From Rhodobacteraceae bacterium HLUCCO07 (GTDB lineage Bacteria; Pseudomonadota; Alphaproteobacteria; Rhodobacterales; Rhodobacteraceae), in assembly GCA_001314705.1 (NCBI GenBank), contig LJSU01000032.1, forward strand, positions 1 to 64,000: a stretch of DNA of 64,000 bases, given 5' to 3'. Both the position numbers and the translations under genes were made by a program. Shown piece after piece: positions 24,086 through 33,046 of the stretch (within the stretch, counting starts at the first letter, position 1; each line of letters opens with the position of its first letter). The notes under the pieces are model-generated. The model was not told the origin of the DNA. It was given only the letters and a program-made list of their open reading frames with translations, and ran no database searches.

Positions 24086-24282
24086 GAGTATTGCCGGCAA
24101 GATGAAGGGGCTTTTTTACCGGAAGTTAAGGTTAATGCCTCATGTTTCGAGGCGCGGAACAGGCTGGAGAGCCGATGACCGCGCAAGGTGAAGCCCCGCC
24201 CGCCGGTGTCATGGCGCCCGAGGCAGCAAAGCGTCGGGGGCGGGGTGGACCATCCCTTGGCTTCATCTTGCCAAAAATACTC
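24086..24282 (+). repeat. Intergenic repeat element A (possible small RNA)
   Basis: The element is bounded by inverted 22-bp motifs: GAGTATT...AAGATGAAG at 24086-24107 (plus) and the same pattern on the minus strand at 24282-24261. The centre (24159-24188) is a 30-nt sequence that recurs at 38364-38393 with one mismatch. The core contains GGCT-GGAG-AGCC, a short stem with a GGAG loop, then GATGACCGC and CAAGG. It is followed by a GC-rich stem (CCCCGCCC 24194-24201 with GGGCGGGG 24238-24245). No frame across it looks coding. It separates the GST operon from the acyl-CoA dehydrogenase gene. It could be an sRNA or a mobile repeat. Confidence 0.6.
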
Positions 24283-24329
24283 TCCGCGAAGCGTTCTTAA
24301 GGGGACATCATGCGCTGTCGTGGGATGCA

Positions 24330-25466
24330 TCAGAGCGACCTCGCGATCAGTTCCTTCATGATTTCGTTAGTGCCGCCATAGATGCGTTGCACTCGGGCAT
24401 CCGACCACATTTCGGCGATGGCATATTCCTGCATGAAGCCGTATCCGCCATGCAGTTGGAGGCAATCGTCGAGTACTTCGCCCTGCGTGTCGGTGGTCCA
24501 GTATTTCGCCATCGCGGCCTTTTCGACGCTGAGCTCGCCGCGCATGTGTTCGCTGATGCATTCATCGAGGAAGGCGCGGGCGATTGTGAGCTTGGTCTGG
24601 CACTCGGCGAGCTTGAAGCGGGTGTTCTGGAATTGCGTGAGCGGGCCGCCGAAGGCTTCGCGCGTCTTTGCATATTCGATGGTCCGCTCCACCGCGCCCT
24701 GCATGGCGCCCACGGCACCACAGGCGATGATCAGCCGTTCCTGCGGCAGTTGCTGCATCATCTGGTAGAAGCCGCGGCCTTCTTCCAGCCCGAGGATGTT
24801 CTCGGGCGGAATCTCGACATTGTCGAAGAACAGTTCGGACGTGTCGGCGGCGTGCATCCCGATCTTTTCGAGATTGCGGCCACGTGTGAAGCCCGATGCG
24901 CCCTCGGTCTCGACGACCACGAGCGAGACTCCCTTCGCCCCCTGTGATGGGTCGGTCTTGGCGGCGACGATGATCAGTTCGGCGTGCTGGCCGTTGGAGA
25001 TGAAGGTTTTCTGGCCCGAGAGGCGATACGAGTTGCCGTCCTTGACGGCCCGGGTCTTGATCGCCTTCACGTCCGAGCCGGTCGAGGGTTCGGTCATGGC
25101 GAGCGCGCCGACCATCTCGCCCGAAACCATCTTGGGCAGCCAGCGTTGTTTCTGCTCCTCGGTGCCATAGGCGAGGATGTAATGGGCGACGATGCCGGAA
25201 TGAATCGGGTTGCCCCAGCTGGCAAGGTTGGCGCGCGGGTGTTCCATCATGATCACCGCTTCGTGGCCGAAATCGCCGCCCGCGCCACCATATTCCTCCG
25301 GGATCGAGGGACAGAGCAGACCCAGTTCACCGGCCTGGTTCCAGGCCGAGCGGTCCATCTGGCCCTGTTTGCGCCAGCGTTCGAAATGGGGCGCCCATTC
25401 CTCGGCGATGAAGCGCGCCGTCATGTCGGCCAGCATCTTGTGATCTTCGGTCATCCAGGATGACAT
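24330..25466 (-). CDS. Acyl-CoA dehydrogenase
   Basis: 378 residues with the standard fold: [18 protein letters not shown], the FAD-contact [30 protein letters not shown], and C-terminal [39 protein letters not shown], which carries the catalytic-region helix. It oxidises acyl-CoA to trans-2-enoyl-CoA and passes electrons to ETF. ATG 25466 follows GGGAGGGGAGC. It is 20 bp after a 70-codon gene and belongs to the beta-oxidation block. Confidence 0.92.
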   Translation of the reverse strand: MSSWMTEDHKMLADMTARFIAEEWAPHFERWRKQGQMDRSAWNQAGELGLLCPSIPEEYGGAGGDFGHEAVIMMEHPRANLASWGNPIHSGIVAHYILAYGTEEQKQRWLPKMVSGEMVGALAMTEPSTGSDVKAIKTRAVKDGNSYRLSGQKTFISNGQHAELIIVAAKTDPSQGAKGVSLVVVETEGASGFTRGRNLEKIGMHAADTSELFFDNVEIPPENILGLEEGRGFYQMMQQLPQERLIIACGAVGAMQGAVERTIEYAKTREAFGGPLTQFQNTRFKLAECQTKLTIARAFLDECISEHMRGELSVEKAAMAKYWTTDTQGEVLDDCLQLHGGYGFMQEYAIAEMWSDARVQRIYGGTNEIMKELIARSL

Positions 25467-25486
25467 GTGCTCCCCTCCCAAGGATA

Positions 25487-25699
25487 TTATCGTTTGCGCG
25501 CGTCCAGTTCGGAATTGAAAAGGCGCAGTCGCGCGGTCAGGTTCTCGTGATTGGTGACGCTGTCGAAATGTTCGAACAGGAAGCTCAGTGCCTCGCCCTC
25601 GTCGAGCCCGGCCTCGGTGGCGAACCGCTTGAGCCTGCGATAGCCGTCCTCGGTCATCGCGACGGGAAAGCGGCGGGTCAAGCGAAAGCGTTTGGGCAT
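25487..25699 (-). CDS. Small conserved-looking protein between two acyl-CoA dehydrogenase genes
   Basis: 70 residues, with GGAGGAG five bases before ATG 25699, so translation is well supported. The protein is charged and helical: [20 protein letters not shown] followed by [19 protein letters not shown] and a basic tail. The N-terminal beta-like [20 protein letters not shown] followed by helices resembles a ribbon-helix-helix or small antitoxin-like DNA-binding layout, but no family is recognised. Its position between two beta-oxidation genes, with gaps of 20 and 46 bp, suggests a conserved functional link. Confidence 0.65.
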   Translation of the reverse strand: MPKRFRLTRRFPVAMTEDGYRRLKRFATEAGLDEGEALSFLFEHFDSVTNHENLTARLRLFNSELDARKR

Positions 25700-25745
25700 G
25701 TCTCTCCTCCGGGTGGTGTGGGGGCCGGGGTGTGCCCGGCCCGGC

Positions 25746-27521
25746 TCAGAACGCCTCGGCGTCGAGCGCCATCACAGGGTCGGCCCCGCTTTCGATTCGC
25801 GCAAGGTGCATGGCCGTGGCAGGCAGGCGACGGGTCATGTAATAGCGCCCGGTGGCAAGCTTTGTCTCGTGGAACGCGGCGTCCGGGGTGCCATCCTCCA
25901 GCGCCTTGAGCGACGCGCGGGCCATCATGCCCCACATCAGGCCAAGGCAGACATGGCCGAAAAGATGCATGAAATCGTTCGACCCGGAAAGTGCCGCATT
26001 GGGGTTCTTCATGCCGTTCTGCATGAAATACATGCCTGCGGCCTGAAGGTCCTTGGACGCTTTCTTGAGCGGCTCGACGAAATCGGCCATGCCCTCGACA
26101 TCCTTGTTCTCGGCGCAGAAATTCTTGACCAGGTCAAAGAAGGCCATGACATGCTTGCCGCCGTCCTGGGCCAGCTTGCGACCCACAAGGTCGAGTGCCT
26201 GCACGCCGTTGGCGCCCTCGTAGATCATGGCGATGCGGGCGTCGCGGGCGAATTGCGACATGCCCCATTCCTCGATGTAACCATGGCCGCCAAAGACCTG
26301 CTGGGCGGTGATCGTCATGTCGAAGCCCTCGTCGGTCAGGAACCCCTTGATGACGGGGGTCATGAGCGAGATCAGGCCGTCGGCGTCCTTGTCCTCGGCG
26401 CGGTGCGCCTTGTCGATGAGCGACGCGCCCCAGAGGATGAAGGCGCGCCCACCTTCGACAAAGCTCTTCTGATCCATCAGCATGCGGCGCACATCGGGGT
26501 GCACGATCAAGGGATCGGCCGGGCCATCGGGGTTCTTGGCCCCGGTCACGTCGCGGCCCTGCAGCCGGTCCTTGGCATAGGCCAGCGCGTTCTGATAGGC
26601 GACATCGGCCTGCGCCAGCCCCTGCATGCCGACACCGATACGGGCCTCGTTCATCATGGTGAACATGGCGCGCATCCCCTTGTGTTCCTGGCCGAGAAGA
26701 TAGCCGGTGGCGCCGTCATAGTTCATCACACAAGTCGAGTTGCCGTGAATGCCCATCTTTTCTTCGAGCTTGCCACAGGTGACGCCGTTGCGATCACCGA
26801 GAGAGCCGTCGTCCTTGACGAGAAACTTGGGCACGATGAAGAGCGAGACACCCTTGATGCCCTCGGGGCCACCGGGGATTTTCGCAAGCACGAGGTGAAT
26901 GATGTTCTCGGCCATCTCGTGTTCGCCCGAGGAGATGAAGATCTTCTGCCCGGTGAGCTTGTAGGTGCCATCGTCCTGCGGTTCGGCCTTGGTGCGCATC
27001 AGGCCCAGGTCCGTGCCGCAATGCGGCTCGGTCAGGTTCATGGTGCCGGTCCATTGGCACGACACCATCTTGGGCAGGTAGGTGTCTTTCTGTTGATCAC
27101 TGCCATGGGCGAGAATGGCAGAGGCCGCGCCATGGGTCAGGCCCTGGTACATGGTGAAGGCCTGATTGGCGGCGGAAAACATCTCGCCTACCGCCGTGCC
27201 CAGCACGTAAGGCATGTTCTGGCCACCGTATTCCTCGGGCATGTCGAGGCCGGGCCATCCGCCTTCGCGAACCTGGTCGAATGCTTCCTGGAAACCGCTG
27301 GGCACGCGCACGACGCCGTTTTCAAGCTTGCAGCCCTCGGTATCGCCCACGGCGTTGAGCGGGGCGATCACCTCGGAAGTCAGTTTTCCGGCCTCCTCAA
27401 GCACGGCAGAGGTGAAATCGGGTTCAAGCTCGGCATAGCCGGGGACATCGGAGTCCGAGACATGCAGCACGTCATGCAGCACGTATTGCAGGTCTTTCGT
27501 CGGGGCGGTGTAGCTTGGCAT
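25746..27521 (-). CDS. Acyl-CoA dehydrogenase with C-terminal extension (DmdC/FadE-like)
   Basis: 591 residues, longer than a classical acyl-CoA dehydrogenase because of an extra C-terminal domain (about 470-591) typical of the AcdH/DmdC group. Visible motifs are [31 protein letters not shown] (FAD), [11 protein letters not shown] and the [23 protein letters not shown] segment with [18 protein letters not shown]. This group includes long-chain acyl-CoA dehydrogenases and 3-methylmercaptopropionyl-CoA dehydrogenase of DMSP demethylation; context favours fatty-acid oxidation. It is 52 bp downstream of a MerR regulator gene. Confidence 0.9.
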   Translation of the reverse strand: MPSYTAPTKDLQYVLHDVLHVSDSDVPGYAELEPDFTSAVLEEAGKLTSEVIAPLNAVGDTEGCKLENGVVRVPSGFQEAFDQVREGGWPGLDMPEEYGGQNMPYVLGTAVGEMFSAANQAFTMYQGLTHGAASAILAHGSDQQKDTYLPKMVSCQWTGTMNLTEPHCGTDLGLMRTKAEPQDDGTYKLTGQKIFISSGEHEMAENIIHLVLAKIPGGPEGIKGVSLFIVPKFLVKDDGSLGDRNGVTCGKLEEKMGIHGNSTCVMNYDGATGYLLGQEHKGMRAMFTMMNEARIGVGMQGLAQADVAYQNALAYAKDRLQGRDVTGAKNPDGPADPLIVHPDVRRMLMDQKSFVEGGRAFILWGASLIDKAHRAEDKDADGLISLMTPVIKGFLTDEGFDMTITAQQVFGGHGYIEEWGMSQFARDARIAMIYEGANGVQALDLVGRKLAQDGGKHVMAFFDLVKNFCAENKDVEGMADFVEPLKKASKDLQAAGMYFMQNGMKNPNAALSGSNDFMHLFGHVCLGLMWGMMARASLKALEDGTPDAAFHETKLATGRYYMTRRLPATAMHLARIESGADPVMALDAEAF

Positions 27522-27573
27522 GGATCTTGTCCTGTCGGTCTGTCGTTTCGGTCTCTGGGTCTGGTTTGCCGAC

Positions 27574-27981
27574 CTATTCGGCGGCCTTTTTCGCCTGGTT
27601 CATGGAGGCGATGATCTTGGCGCCCCAGTCGAGCTGTTCCCTCAATTCGGCAATCGCCTCGTCGAGCTCGGCACGCTGGCGCTCCATGTCGGCCAGACGA
27701 TCCTGGGCGATCTCATAGGTGCGCTGAAGCTGGGTCTGCTGCTGGTCGCCGATGTTGTAAAGCTCGAGCAGCTGGCGGATTTCCTCGAGCGAGAACCCGA
27801 ACCGCTTTCCGCGCAGGATCAGCTTGAGCCGGGCGCGGTCGCTCTTGGTGAAGAGGCGTTTCTGGCCTTCTCGGACCGGGAAAAGCAGTTCCTTGGATTC
27901 GTAAAACCGCAGGGTGCGCGGCGTCACGTCATAGGCCGCGCACATCTGGCGAATGGACATCAGGTCTTCAGAATCGGGCAT
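27574..27981 (-). CDS. MerR-family regulator, LiuR-like
   Basis: 135 residues: N-terminal MerR winged HTH (about 8-75; [27 protein letters not shown]) and a C-terminal coiled coil ([19 protein letters not shown]). No metal-binding cysteines are present in the C-terminus, as expected for the LiuR group that senses acyl-CoA or branched-chain intermediates rather than metals. It heads the acyl-CoA dehydrogenase genes, and a palindrome of the LiuR type lies 68 bp upstream of its start. ATG 27960 is an alternative start. Confidence 0.85.
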   Translation of the reverse strand: MPDSEDLMSIRQMCAAYDVTPRTLRFYESKELLFPVREGQKRLFTKSDRARLKLILRGKRFGFSLEEIRQLLELYNIGDQQQTQLQRTYEIAQDRLADMERQRAELDEAIAELREQLDWGAKIIASMNQAKKAAE

Positions 27982-28048
27982 GAGTCCGGCTCCGGCTACG
28001 TGTCAGATGCCATGAACCTGATGATTTGATAGCGGCGATTCAAGTAAA

Positions 28049-28066
28049 GCTTACGTTGACGTAAGC
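28049..28066. promoter_or_regulatory. LiuR-type operator palindrome
   Basis: GCTTACGT-TG-ACGTAAGC: perfect 8-bp arms around a two-base centre, in the 96-bp gap between the two MerR genes and upstream of the first. The ACGTnnACGT core matches the motif described for LiuR-type MerR regulators (TTTACGT..ACGTAAA, from memory of comparative-genomics work). It probably controls the downstream beta-oxidation operon. Confidence 0.7.
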
Positions 28067-28077
28067 GTAACGTGGCG

Positions 28078-28530
28078 TCACTTCGCCTTTGCCGGTTCGT
28101 CGGGGCGAAACTCGATCTCGATATTGGGGCGGAAGGCCTCGCCGATATCGCCGCCCTCATCCTCGATCTCGATCAGTTTCACGGTGCCGTCGCGCGATTG
28201 TTCCAGCGTCGCGATCGCTTCCTTGAGCTCTTCAAGCTGCGCGCGCAGCACTTCGAGCTGGTTGTTGGCCGATTTAACCCATGCCTTTCGGGCGTGATAG
28301 CCGTCCTTTTCATAGATCAGCAGCCATTGGCGGATACCTTCGAGCTGAAAGCCCCACTTGCGGCCGCGCAGGATGAGAATCATGCGCTCGATCTCGCGTT
28401 CGCCATAATAGCGGGCGCGGCCCTCGCGCTCGGGCTGGAGCAGTTCGATATACTCGTAATATCTCAGGGTGCGGGGTGTCACGTCGAACCGCTCGCACAT
28501 TTCCTTGAAGGACAGTCGGATCTCGGACAT
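28078..28530 (-). CDS. MerR-family regulator, second paralogue
   Basis: 150 residues with Mer[24 protein letters not shown], a longer coiled coil ([23 protein letters not shown]) and an acidic then basic tail ending PDEPAKAK. It shares the TPRTLRxYE block with the adjacent MerR protein, so the pair probably arose by duplication. ATG 28530 is chosen over 28566 because AAGGGG lies about seven bases upstream. Its own target may be its promoter and that of the divergent thioesterase operon at 28773. Confidence 0.83.
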   Translation of the reverse strand: MSEIRLSFKEMCERFDVTPRTLRYYEYIELLQPEREGRARYYGEREIERMILILRGRKWGFQLEGIRQWLLIYEKDGYHARKAWVKSANNQLEVLRAQLEELKEAIATLEQSRDGTVKLIEIEDEGGDIGEAFRPNIEIEFRPDEPAKAK

Positions 28531-28772
28531 CGTGGTTCCCCTTTGCTCGGGATGGTATTGCGTCACGCCGACAAGGGCAACTGCCCGCGCAGCCCCGTGG
28601 CGGGCTTCGAGGTGAGGCGTCCTCCCGCTGCTTCTGCGCTGCAGTATTGAAATTTCCGCGCCTGCATCAAGGCCCCCCAGTGAAAGGACGCAAGGTCATT
28701 TCCCCGCTTGCGGTGCCATGGCATACCTGCTCAAACATGGCTGCAACCCCGAAAATGGGAGTGACGAGTGCG

Positions 28773-29189
28773 ATGGACAAGACAAAGATCGCAAGACAGT
28801 TCATTCAGGCGATCCCGCATTCCAAGGCGCTTGGGATGGAATTGACCCATATCGGCGACGGGGTGGCGGAGATCGTCATGCCATATGACGCCCGCTTTGT
28901 CGGCGACCCGGAAACCGGCGTGATCCATGGAGGGGCGGTCTCGGCCCTGATGGACACCTGTTGCGGTGCGGCGGCGATGAGCCATCCGGCCTCACCGGCG
29001 AGCACCGCAACGATCGACCTTCGAATAGACTACATGCGCCCCGCCACCGCCGGGCAGGCGATCAAGACGCGGGCCGAATGCTATCACATCACCCGCTCGG
29101 TCGCCTTTGTCCGCGCCGTGGCCATGGACGAGGACGAAAGCCGCCCCGTCGCGACGGCCTCCGGGGCCTTCACGGTGGAGGCGAAGTGA
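28773..29189 (+). CDS. PaaI-family hotdog thioesterase
   Basis: 138 residues, hotdog fold. The core [21 protein letters not shown] contains the [10 protein letters not shown] motif with catalytic Asp typical of PaaI/YbgC-related thioesterases. It hydrolyses acyl- or aryl-CoA. ATG 28773 follows GGGAG by ten bases; ATG 28755 is possible. It is divergent from the MerR pair and overlaps the second thioesterase gene (TGATG). Confidence 0.87.
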   Translation: MDKTKIARQFIQAIPHSKALGMELTHIGDGVAEIVMPYDARFVGDPETGVIHGGAVSALMDTCCGAAAMSHPASPASTATIDLRIDYMRPATAGQAIKTRAECYHITRSVAFVRAVAMDEDESRPVATASGAFTVEAK

Positions 29190-29698
29190 TGGCGCACAGG
29201 AAACCCGAGCCGGTCCAGGTGATCAAGCAACGCCGCGATGCCGCGCTGGCGGCGCTGGTGCATGGGGTGCCCTATATCAACTACATGGGGATCGAGTTCG
29301 AACGGCGCGGCGACGAGCTGACCGCGATCATGCCCTTCGACGAAAAGCTGATCGGCAATCCGCTCCTGCCGGCGCTGCATGGCGGCGCGACCTCGGGTTT
29401 TCTAGAGGTGACGGCGGTGATCGGGCTGAGCTGGGCGGTGCTCTGGGACGAAATCCAGAGCGGCGAGCAAATGGTCGAGGACATCGTCAGGGGCCATTTG
29501 CCGCGCCTGCCAAAGACCATTGATTTCACGGTGGATTACCTGCGCTCGGGCCTGCCGCGCGATGCCTATGCGCGGGCCGAGGTCAACCGCTCGGGACGGC
29601 GCTATGCCAGCGTGCATGTCGAGGCGTGGCAGGACAACCGCAACCGTGCCTATGCCCAGGCGACGGGGCATTTCCTGATGCCGCCGCGCCATGGCTGA
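29189..29698 (+). CDS. Second PaaI-family thioesterase
   Basis: 169 residues. The PaaI motif is visible as LPALHGGATSGFLEVTAVIG: Glu occupies the usual catalytic Asp position after GGATSGFL. A longer insertion (LWDEIQSGEQMVEDIVRGHLPRLP) separates it from TIDFTVDYLRSGLPRDAYARA. The two tandem thioesterases may act as a heteromeric hotdog pair. It overlaps the MATE gene by eight bases. Confidence 0.83.
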   Translation: MAHRKPEPVQVIKQRRDAALAALVHGVPYINYMGIEFERRGDELTAIMPFDEKLIGNPLLPALHGGATSGFLEVTAVIGLSWAVLWDEIQSGEQMVEDIVRGHLPRLPKTIDFTVDYLRSGLPRDAYARAEVNRSGRRYASVHVEAWQDNRNRAYAQATGHFLMPPRHG

Positions 29699-31022
29699 GG
29701 CCGCGCAGGGCGGCGGCACGATCACCCATGCCCGTGTCCTGAAGATCGCCATTCCGATCCTGCTGGCCAATGTCACCGTGCCGATCCTCGGGGCGGTCGA
29801 TACGGCGGTGGTGGGCCAGATCCCCGCACCCGAGCCGATCGCGGCGGTGGGCGTGGGGGCGATCATCCTTTCGGCGATCTACTGGATCTTCGGCTTCCTT
29901 CGGATGGGGACCACCGGCCTCACCAGCCAGGCGGCGGGGGCGGGCAACCGCGCCGAGGTCGCGGCGCTCCTCACCCGGTCGCTGATGATCGGGCTGGCCG
30001 GGGGTGCGGTTCTGATCGCCTTGCAAGGGCTCGTTTTCGCAGGCGCGTTCCGCGTGGCCCCGGTCAGTGACACGGTCGAAGTGCTGGCCGGTGAATACAT
30101 GCGCATCCGCATCTGGTCCGCCCCGGCGGCGATCGCGATCTATGGCATCACCGGCTGGCTGATCGGGCAGGAGCGCTCGCGCGGAATGCTTTGGCTCTTG
30201 TTGTGGATGAACGGGGCCAACGTGGTGCTCGACCTCTGGTTCGTCCTGGGGCTGGAGATGGGCGTGGCGGGCGTGGCCTGGGCCACGTTCCTGGCCGAAT
30301 GGTCGGCGCTTGGGTTCGGGCTGTGGCTGTGCCGGGCGGCGTTCCGGGTGCCGGACTGGTGCGACTGGACGCGCGTGTTCGACCGCGCAAAGCTGCGCCG
30401 GATGGCGGTGGTCAACACCGATATCCTGATCCGGTCGGTCCTGTTGCAGGGGATTTTCGTGTCCTTCCTGCTGCTCGGGGGCAAGTTCGGCGACGTGGCG
30501 CTGGCCGCGAACCAGGTGCTTTTGCAGTTCATCCATATCACCGGATACGCAATGGACGGATTCGCCTTTGCCGCCGAGGCGCTGGTAGGGCAGGCGTTTG
30601 GCGCGGGGGCGGTGGCGCGGTTGCGGCGTGCCGCCATCATGACGAGCCTTTGGGGCGCAATCGTCGCATTGGTCATGGCGGCCGCGTTCTGGGGGTTCGG
30701 ACCGTTGATCATCGACCTTATGGCCGTGGACGAGGAGGTCCGCGCGGCGGCGCGTGTTTATCTGCCCTGGGTGATCGCGGCGCCGGTGATGATCCTCGGC
30801 CTCGTCATGCTCGACGGCATCTTCATCGGTGCCACGCGGACGGCGGACATGCGCAACATGATGCTGGTGACGTCGGTGATCTACGGGCTGGCGGTCTGGG
30901 CGCTGATCGGACCGCTTGGCAATCACGGGCTGTGGCTGGCGATGCATGTCTCTTTCGTGGTGCGTGGGGTGACGCTGGGGATGCGTTACAAGGCGCTGGA
31001 ACGGGCGGCCGCGCTGGCCTGA
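29691..31022 (+). CDS. MATE-family efflux transporter (DinF-like)
   Basis: 443 residues with 12 predicted membrane helices in two homologous halves. AIPILLANVTVPILGAVDTAVVG near the N-terminus and the matching second-half segment are typical of MATE/DinF proteins, which expel organic cations or other small molecules using Na+ or H+. ATG 29691 overlaps the thioesterase stop, so the gene is co-translated with the two thioesterases. A role in exporting acids freed by the thioesterases is conceivable but untested. Confidence 0.9.
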   Translation: MAEAAQGGGTITHARVLKIAIPILLANVTVPILGAVDTAVVGQIPAPEPIAAVGVGAIILSAIYWIFGFLRMGTTGLTSQAAGAGNRAEVAALLTRSLMIGLAGGAVLIALQGLVFAGAFRVAPVSDTVEVLAGEYMRIRIWSAPAAIAIYGITGWLIGQERSRGMLWLLLWMNGANVVLDLWFVLGLEMGVAGVAWATFLAEWSALGFGLWLCRAAFRVPDWCDWTRVFDRAKLRRMAVVNTDILIRSVLLQGIFVSFLLLGGKFGDVALAANQVLLQFIHITGYAMDGFAFAAEALVGQAFGAGAVARLRRAAIMTSLWGAIVALVMAAAFWGFGPLIIDLMAVDEEVRAAARVYLPWVIAAPVMILGLVMLDGIFIGATRTADMRNMMLVTSVIYGLAVWALIGPLGNHGLWLAMHVSFVVRGVTLGMRYKALERAAALA

Positions 31023-31117
31023 CCCGAATTCCGCCTATGGCAGGCTCCGGGCTTGTGCCGAATCTCGCCTTGCATCACACTCGGGGAAAACAGAAAATCC
31101 GGGCAGAGGCGGGGCAA

Positions 31118-32371
31118 ATGACTGTCACGAGACGTTTTTTCACGATGGGAGCGATCGCCGGGCTGGCTGCAGGGTGCCGTGCGGGACCGGGGCGCATGAC
31201 AGCGGCCACGGTTCCGGACGATCCGGGCCTGCAACCGCAATCGAACCCCGGCTACGACGCCTGGGTGGCGTCCTTCCGCGAGCGGGCCGAGGCGGCGGGG
31301 ATTTCGCGCGCCACGCTCGATGCGGCGTTTCGCGGGGCGGGATACCTGCCCGGCGTGGTGGAACGTGACCGCAACCAGGCCGAGTTCACCCGCACCACCG
31401 AGGATTACCTTGCCATCGTCGCGTCGGAGGAAAAGGTCGTGCGGGGGCGGGCGGCGTTTGCGCAACACGGTGCCATTCTGGGCGAGATCGAGGAGCGGTT
31501 CGGTGTGCCGCCCGAGATTGTCGCGGCGATCTGGGGGGTGGAGAGCCAATTCGGCACGCGGCGTGGCGATATCCCCGTGATTTCAGCGACATCCACGCTG
31601 GCCTTTGACGGGCGGCGGGGGGCGTTCTTCGAAAGCCAGCTTCTGGCCACCCTGCGCATCCTTGAGCGTGGCGATACCACGCCCGCGCGCCTGACCGGGA
31701 GCTGGGCCGGTGCAATGGGGCATACCCAATTCATTCCAACCACTTACCAGTCCTACGCGGTGGATTTCCGGGGCGATGGAAAGCGCGATATCTGGTCCGA
31801 CGATCCCACCGATGCGCTGGCTTCGGCGGCGGCTTACCTGGCGAAATCCGGCTGGACCCGTGGTCGCCGCTGGGGGCTGGAAGTCGTTGTGCCAGAAGGG
31901 TTTGACGCCGCCCTGGCCGGGCGCGGCAAGGGGCGCGCGGTGAGCGAGTGGGCAAGGATCGGGGTGCGACCGGCGGCGGGGGGGAACCTGCCGGATCATG
32001 GCGCCGCCTCGATCCTTCTGCCCGCGGGGCCGGACGGGCCGGCCTTCATGATCTTCAGCAATTTCAATGTCCTGCTGCGATACAACAATTCGGAAAACTA
32101 TGCGCTCGGCGTGGGATACCTGTCGGATCGGCTGGCCGGGGGCGGGCCGCTCAGGGGGCGGTTCCCGCCGGATGAAAACGGGCTAACCATCGACGATCGC
32201 AAGAAAATCCAGCGCCGCCTGACGGCGCGGGGCTATGACACGGGCGGGGCCGACGGGGTCATCGGCAAGAAGAGCGAAGCGGCGATCCGCGACTGGCAGG
32301 CGGCGCAGGGTGTCGCGGTCACGGGCCGCCCGTCGCGCGGGTTGCTGACCGCGCTTGGCGGCGGAGGTTAA
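31118..32371 (+). CDS. Lytic murein transglycosylase (MltB family) with peptidoglycan-binding domain
   Basis: 417 residues from ATG 31118. The N-terminus MTVTRRFFTMGAIAGLAAGC combines a twin-arginine pattern with a possible lipobox Cys at 20, suggesting a Tat-exported lipoprotein. The catalytic SLT_2 domain (about 40-330) has the catalytic Glu in AAIWGVESQFGT (142) and GAMGHTQFIPTTYQ. A C-terminal peptidoglycan-binding repeat (about 350-410; KKIQRRLTARGYDTGGADGV) follows. It cleaves glycan strands in the periplasm. The much longer in-frame extension upstream overlaps the MATE gene and is not coding. Confidence 0.9.
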   Translation: MTVTRRFFTMGAIAGLAAGCRAGPGRMTAATVPDDPGLQPQSNPGYDAWVASFRERAEAAGISRATLDAAFRGAGYLPGVVERDRNQAEFTRTTEDYLAIVASEEKVVRGRAAFAQHGAILGEIEERFGVPPEIVAAIWGVESQFGTRRGDIPVISATSTLAFDGRRGAFFESQLLATLRILERGDTTPARLTGSWAGAMGHTQFIPTTYQSYAVDFRGDGKRDIWSDDPTDALASAAAYLAKSGWTRGRRWGLEVVVPEGFDAALAGRGKGRAVSEWARIGVRPAAGGNLPDHGAASILLPAGPDGPAFMIFSNFNVLLRYNNSENYALGVGYLSDRLAGGGPLRGRFPPDENGLTIDDRKKIQRRLTARGYDTGGADGVIGKKSEAAIRDWQAAQGVAVTGRPSRGLLTALGGGG

Positions 32372-32611
32372 CGCGCCGCCAAGCGGGGTTAACGCGATTT
32401 TCCGCGAGAATTCGGGGGGTGATTCACGTGCACCGTCCGGCTGTCGCCCGGCTGCCGGGCGAAATGGTGGTGGACGAAACCGAAATTCGTTAACGCGGGC
32501 GGCGACCGTGGCTACGGCGACGAAATTGTCAGGCTGGGGGCCGGGTGGTATGTGAGGCTGAGTCGGGAGCGGCCCGGGCCGCCCCTGCGCGCAATCCGGG
32601 GGATTTGAGAC
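32372..32611. promoter_or_regulatory. Spacer with three GTTAACGCG repeats upstream of the TonB operon
   Basis: GTTAACGCG occurs at 32367-32375 (over the transglycosylase stop), 32388-32396 and 32489-32497, all in the same orientation. No coding frame is supported here. The repeats could be sites of a TTAAC-type regulator such as CtrA, although the canonical TTAA-N7-TTAAC spacing is not met. Confidence 0.4.
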
Positions 32612-33046
32612 ATGGGATTTCGGGGAATTCATCTGGCGCTTTCGCTGGTCTGCCTCGTCGCTGCCGCGCTGCCGGGGCAGGCTGAGGAGGATCAGGGCGC
32701 GGGGGTGCGAATCGAGCTCAATTCGCTCGATCCCGTAGAGGGGGCCTGCCGGATCAGTTTCGTGATCCAGAACGGTCATGGGCATGACATCGACAACGCG
32801 GTGTTCGAGGCGGTGCTTTTCGATGCGGAGGGCCGGGTCGAGCGGTTGACCCTGTTCGACTTCGGCGCGCTGCCTGCGGCGCGGCCCCGGGTGCGGCAAT
32901 TCGTGGTGCCGGGGCTGGCCTGTGACGGGCTGGGCCGGGTGCTGATCAACGGGAGCGAGACCTGCGCGGGCGACGGGTTGCCGCCGGGGGCCTGCATGGA
33001 GGGGCTGGAGCTTGAGAGCCGGACGGACGTGGAGCTGATCGGGTGA
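32612..33046 (+). CDS. Secreted protein of unknown function heading the exbB-exbD-tonB operon
   Basis: 144 residues. Clear signal peptide (MGFRGIHLALSLVCLVAAALPGQA, cut after GQA), then a small beta-rich domain with two or three cysteine pairs (EGACRISFV; PGLACDGLG; NGSETCAGD; PGACMEG). No named family is recognised. It overlaps exbB (GTGATG), so it is an integral operon member, presumably a periplasmic partner or regulator of the Exb/Ton system. Confidence 0.75.
   Translation: MGFRGIHLALSLVCLVAAALPGQAEEDQGAGVRIELNSLDPVEGACRISFVIQNGHGHDIDNAVFEAVLFDAEGRVERLTLFDFGALPAARPRVRQFVVPGLACDGLGRVLINGSETCAGDGLPPGACMEGLELESRTDVELIG

Noticed and set aside
30191-31117. An in-frame upstream extension of the MltB-type gene making a 726-residue protein
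   Set aside because: The extension is an alternative frame of the MATE gene and has low-complexity Arg/Gly sequence. The Tat/lipoprotein-like signal at ATG 31118 marks the real start.
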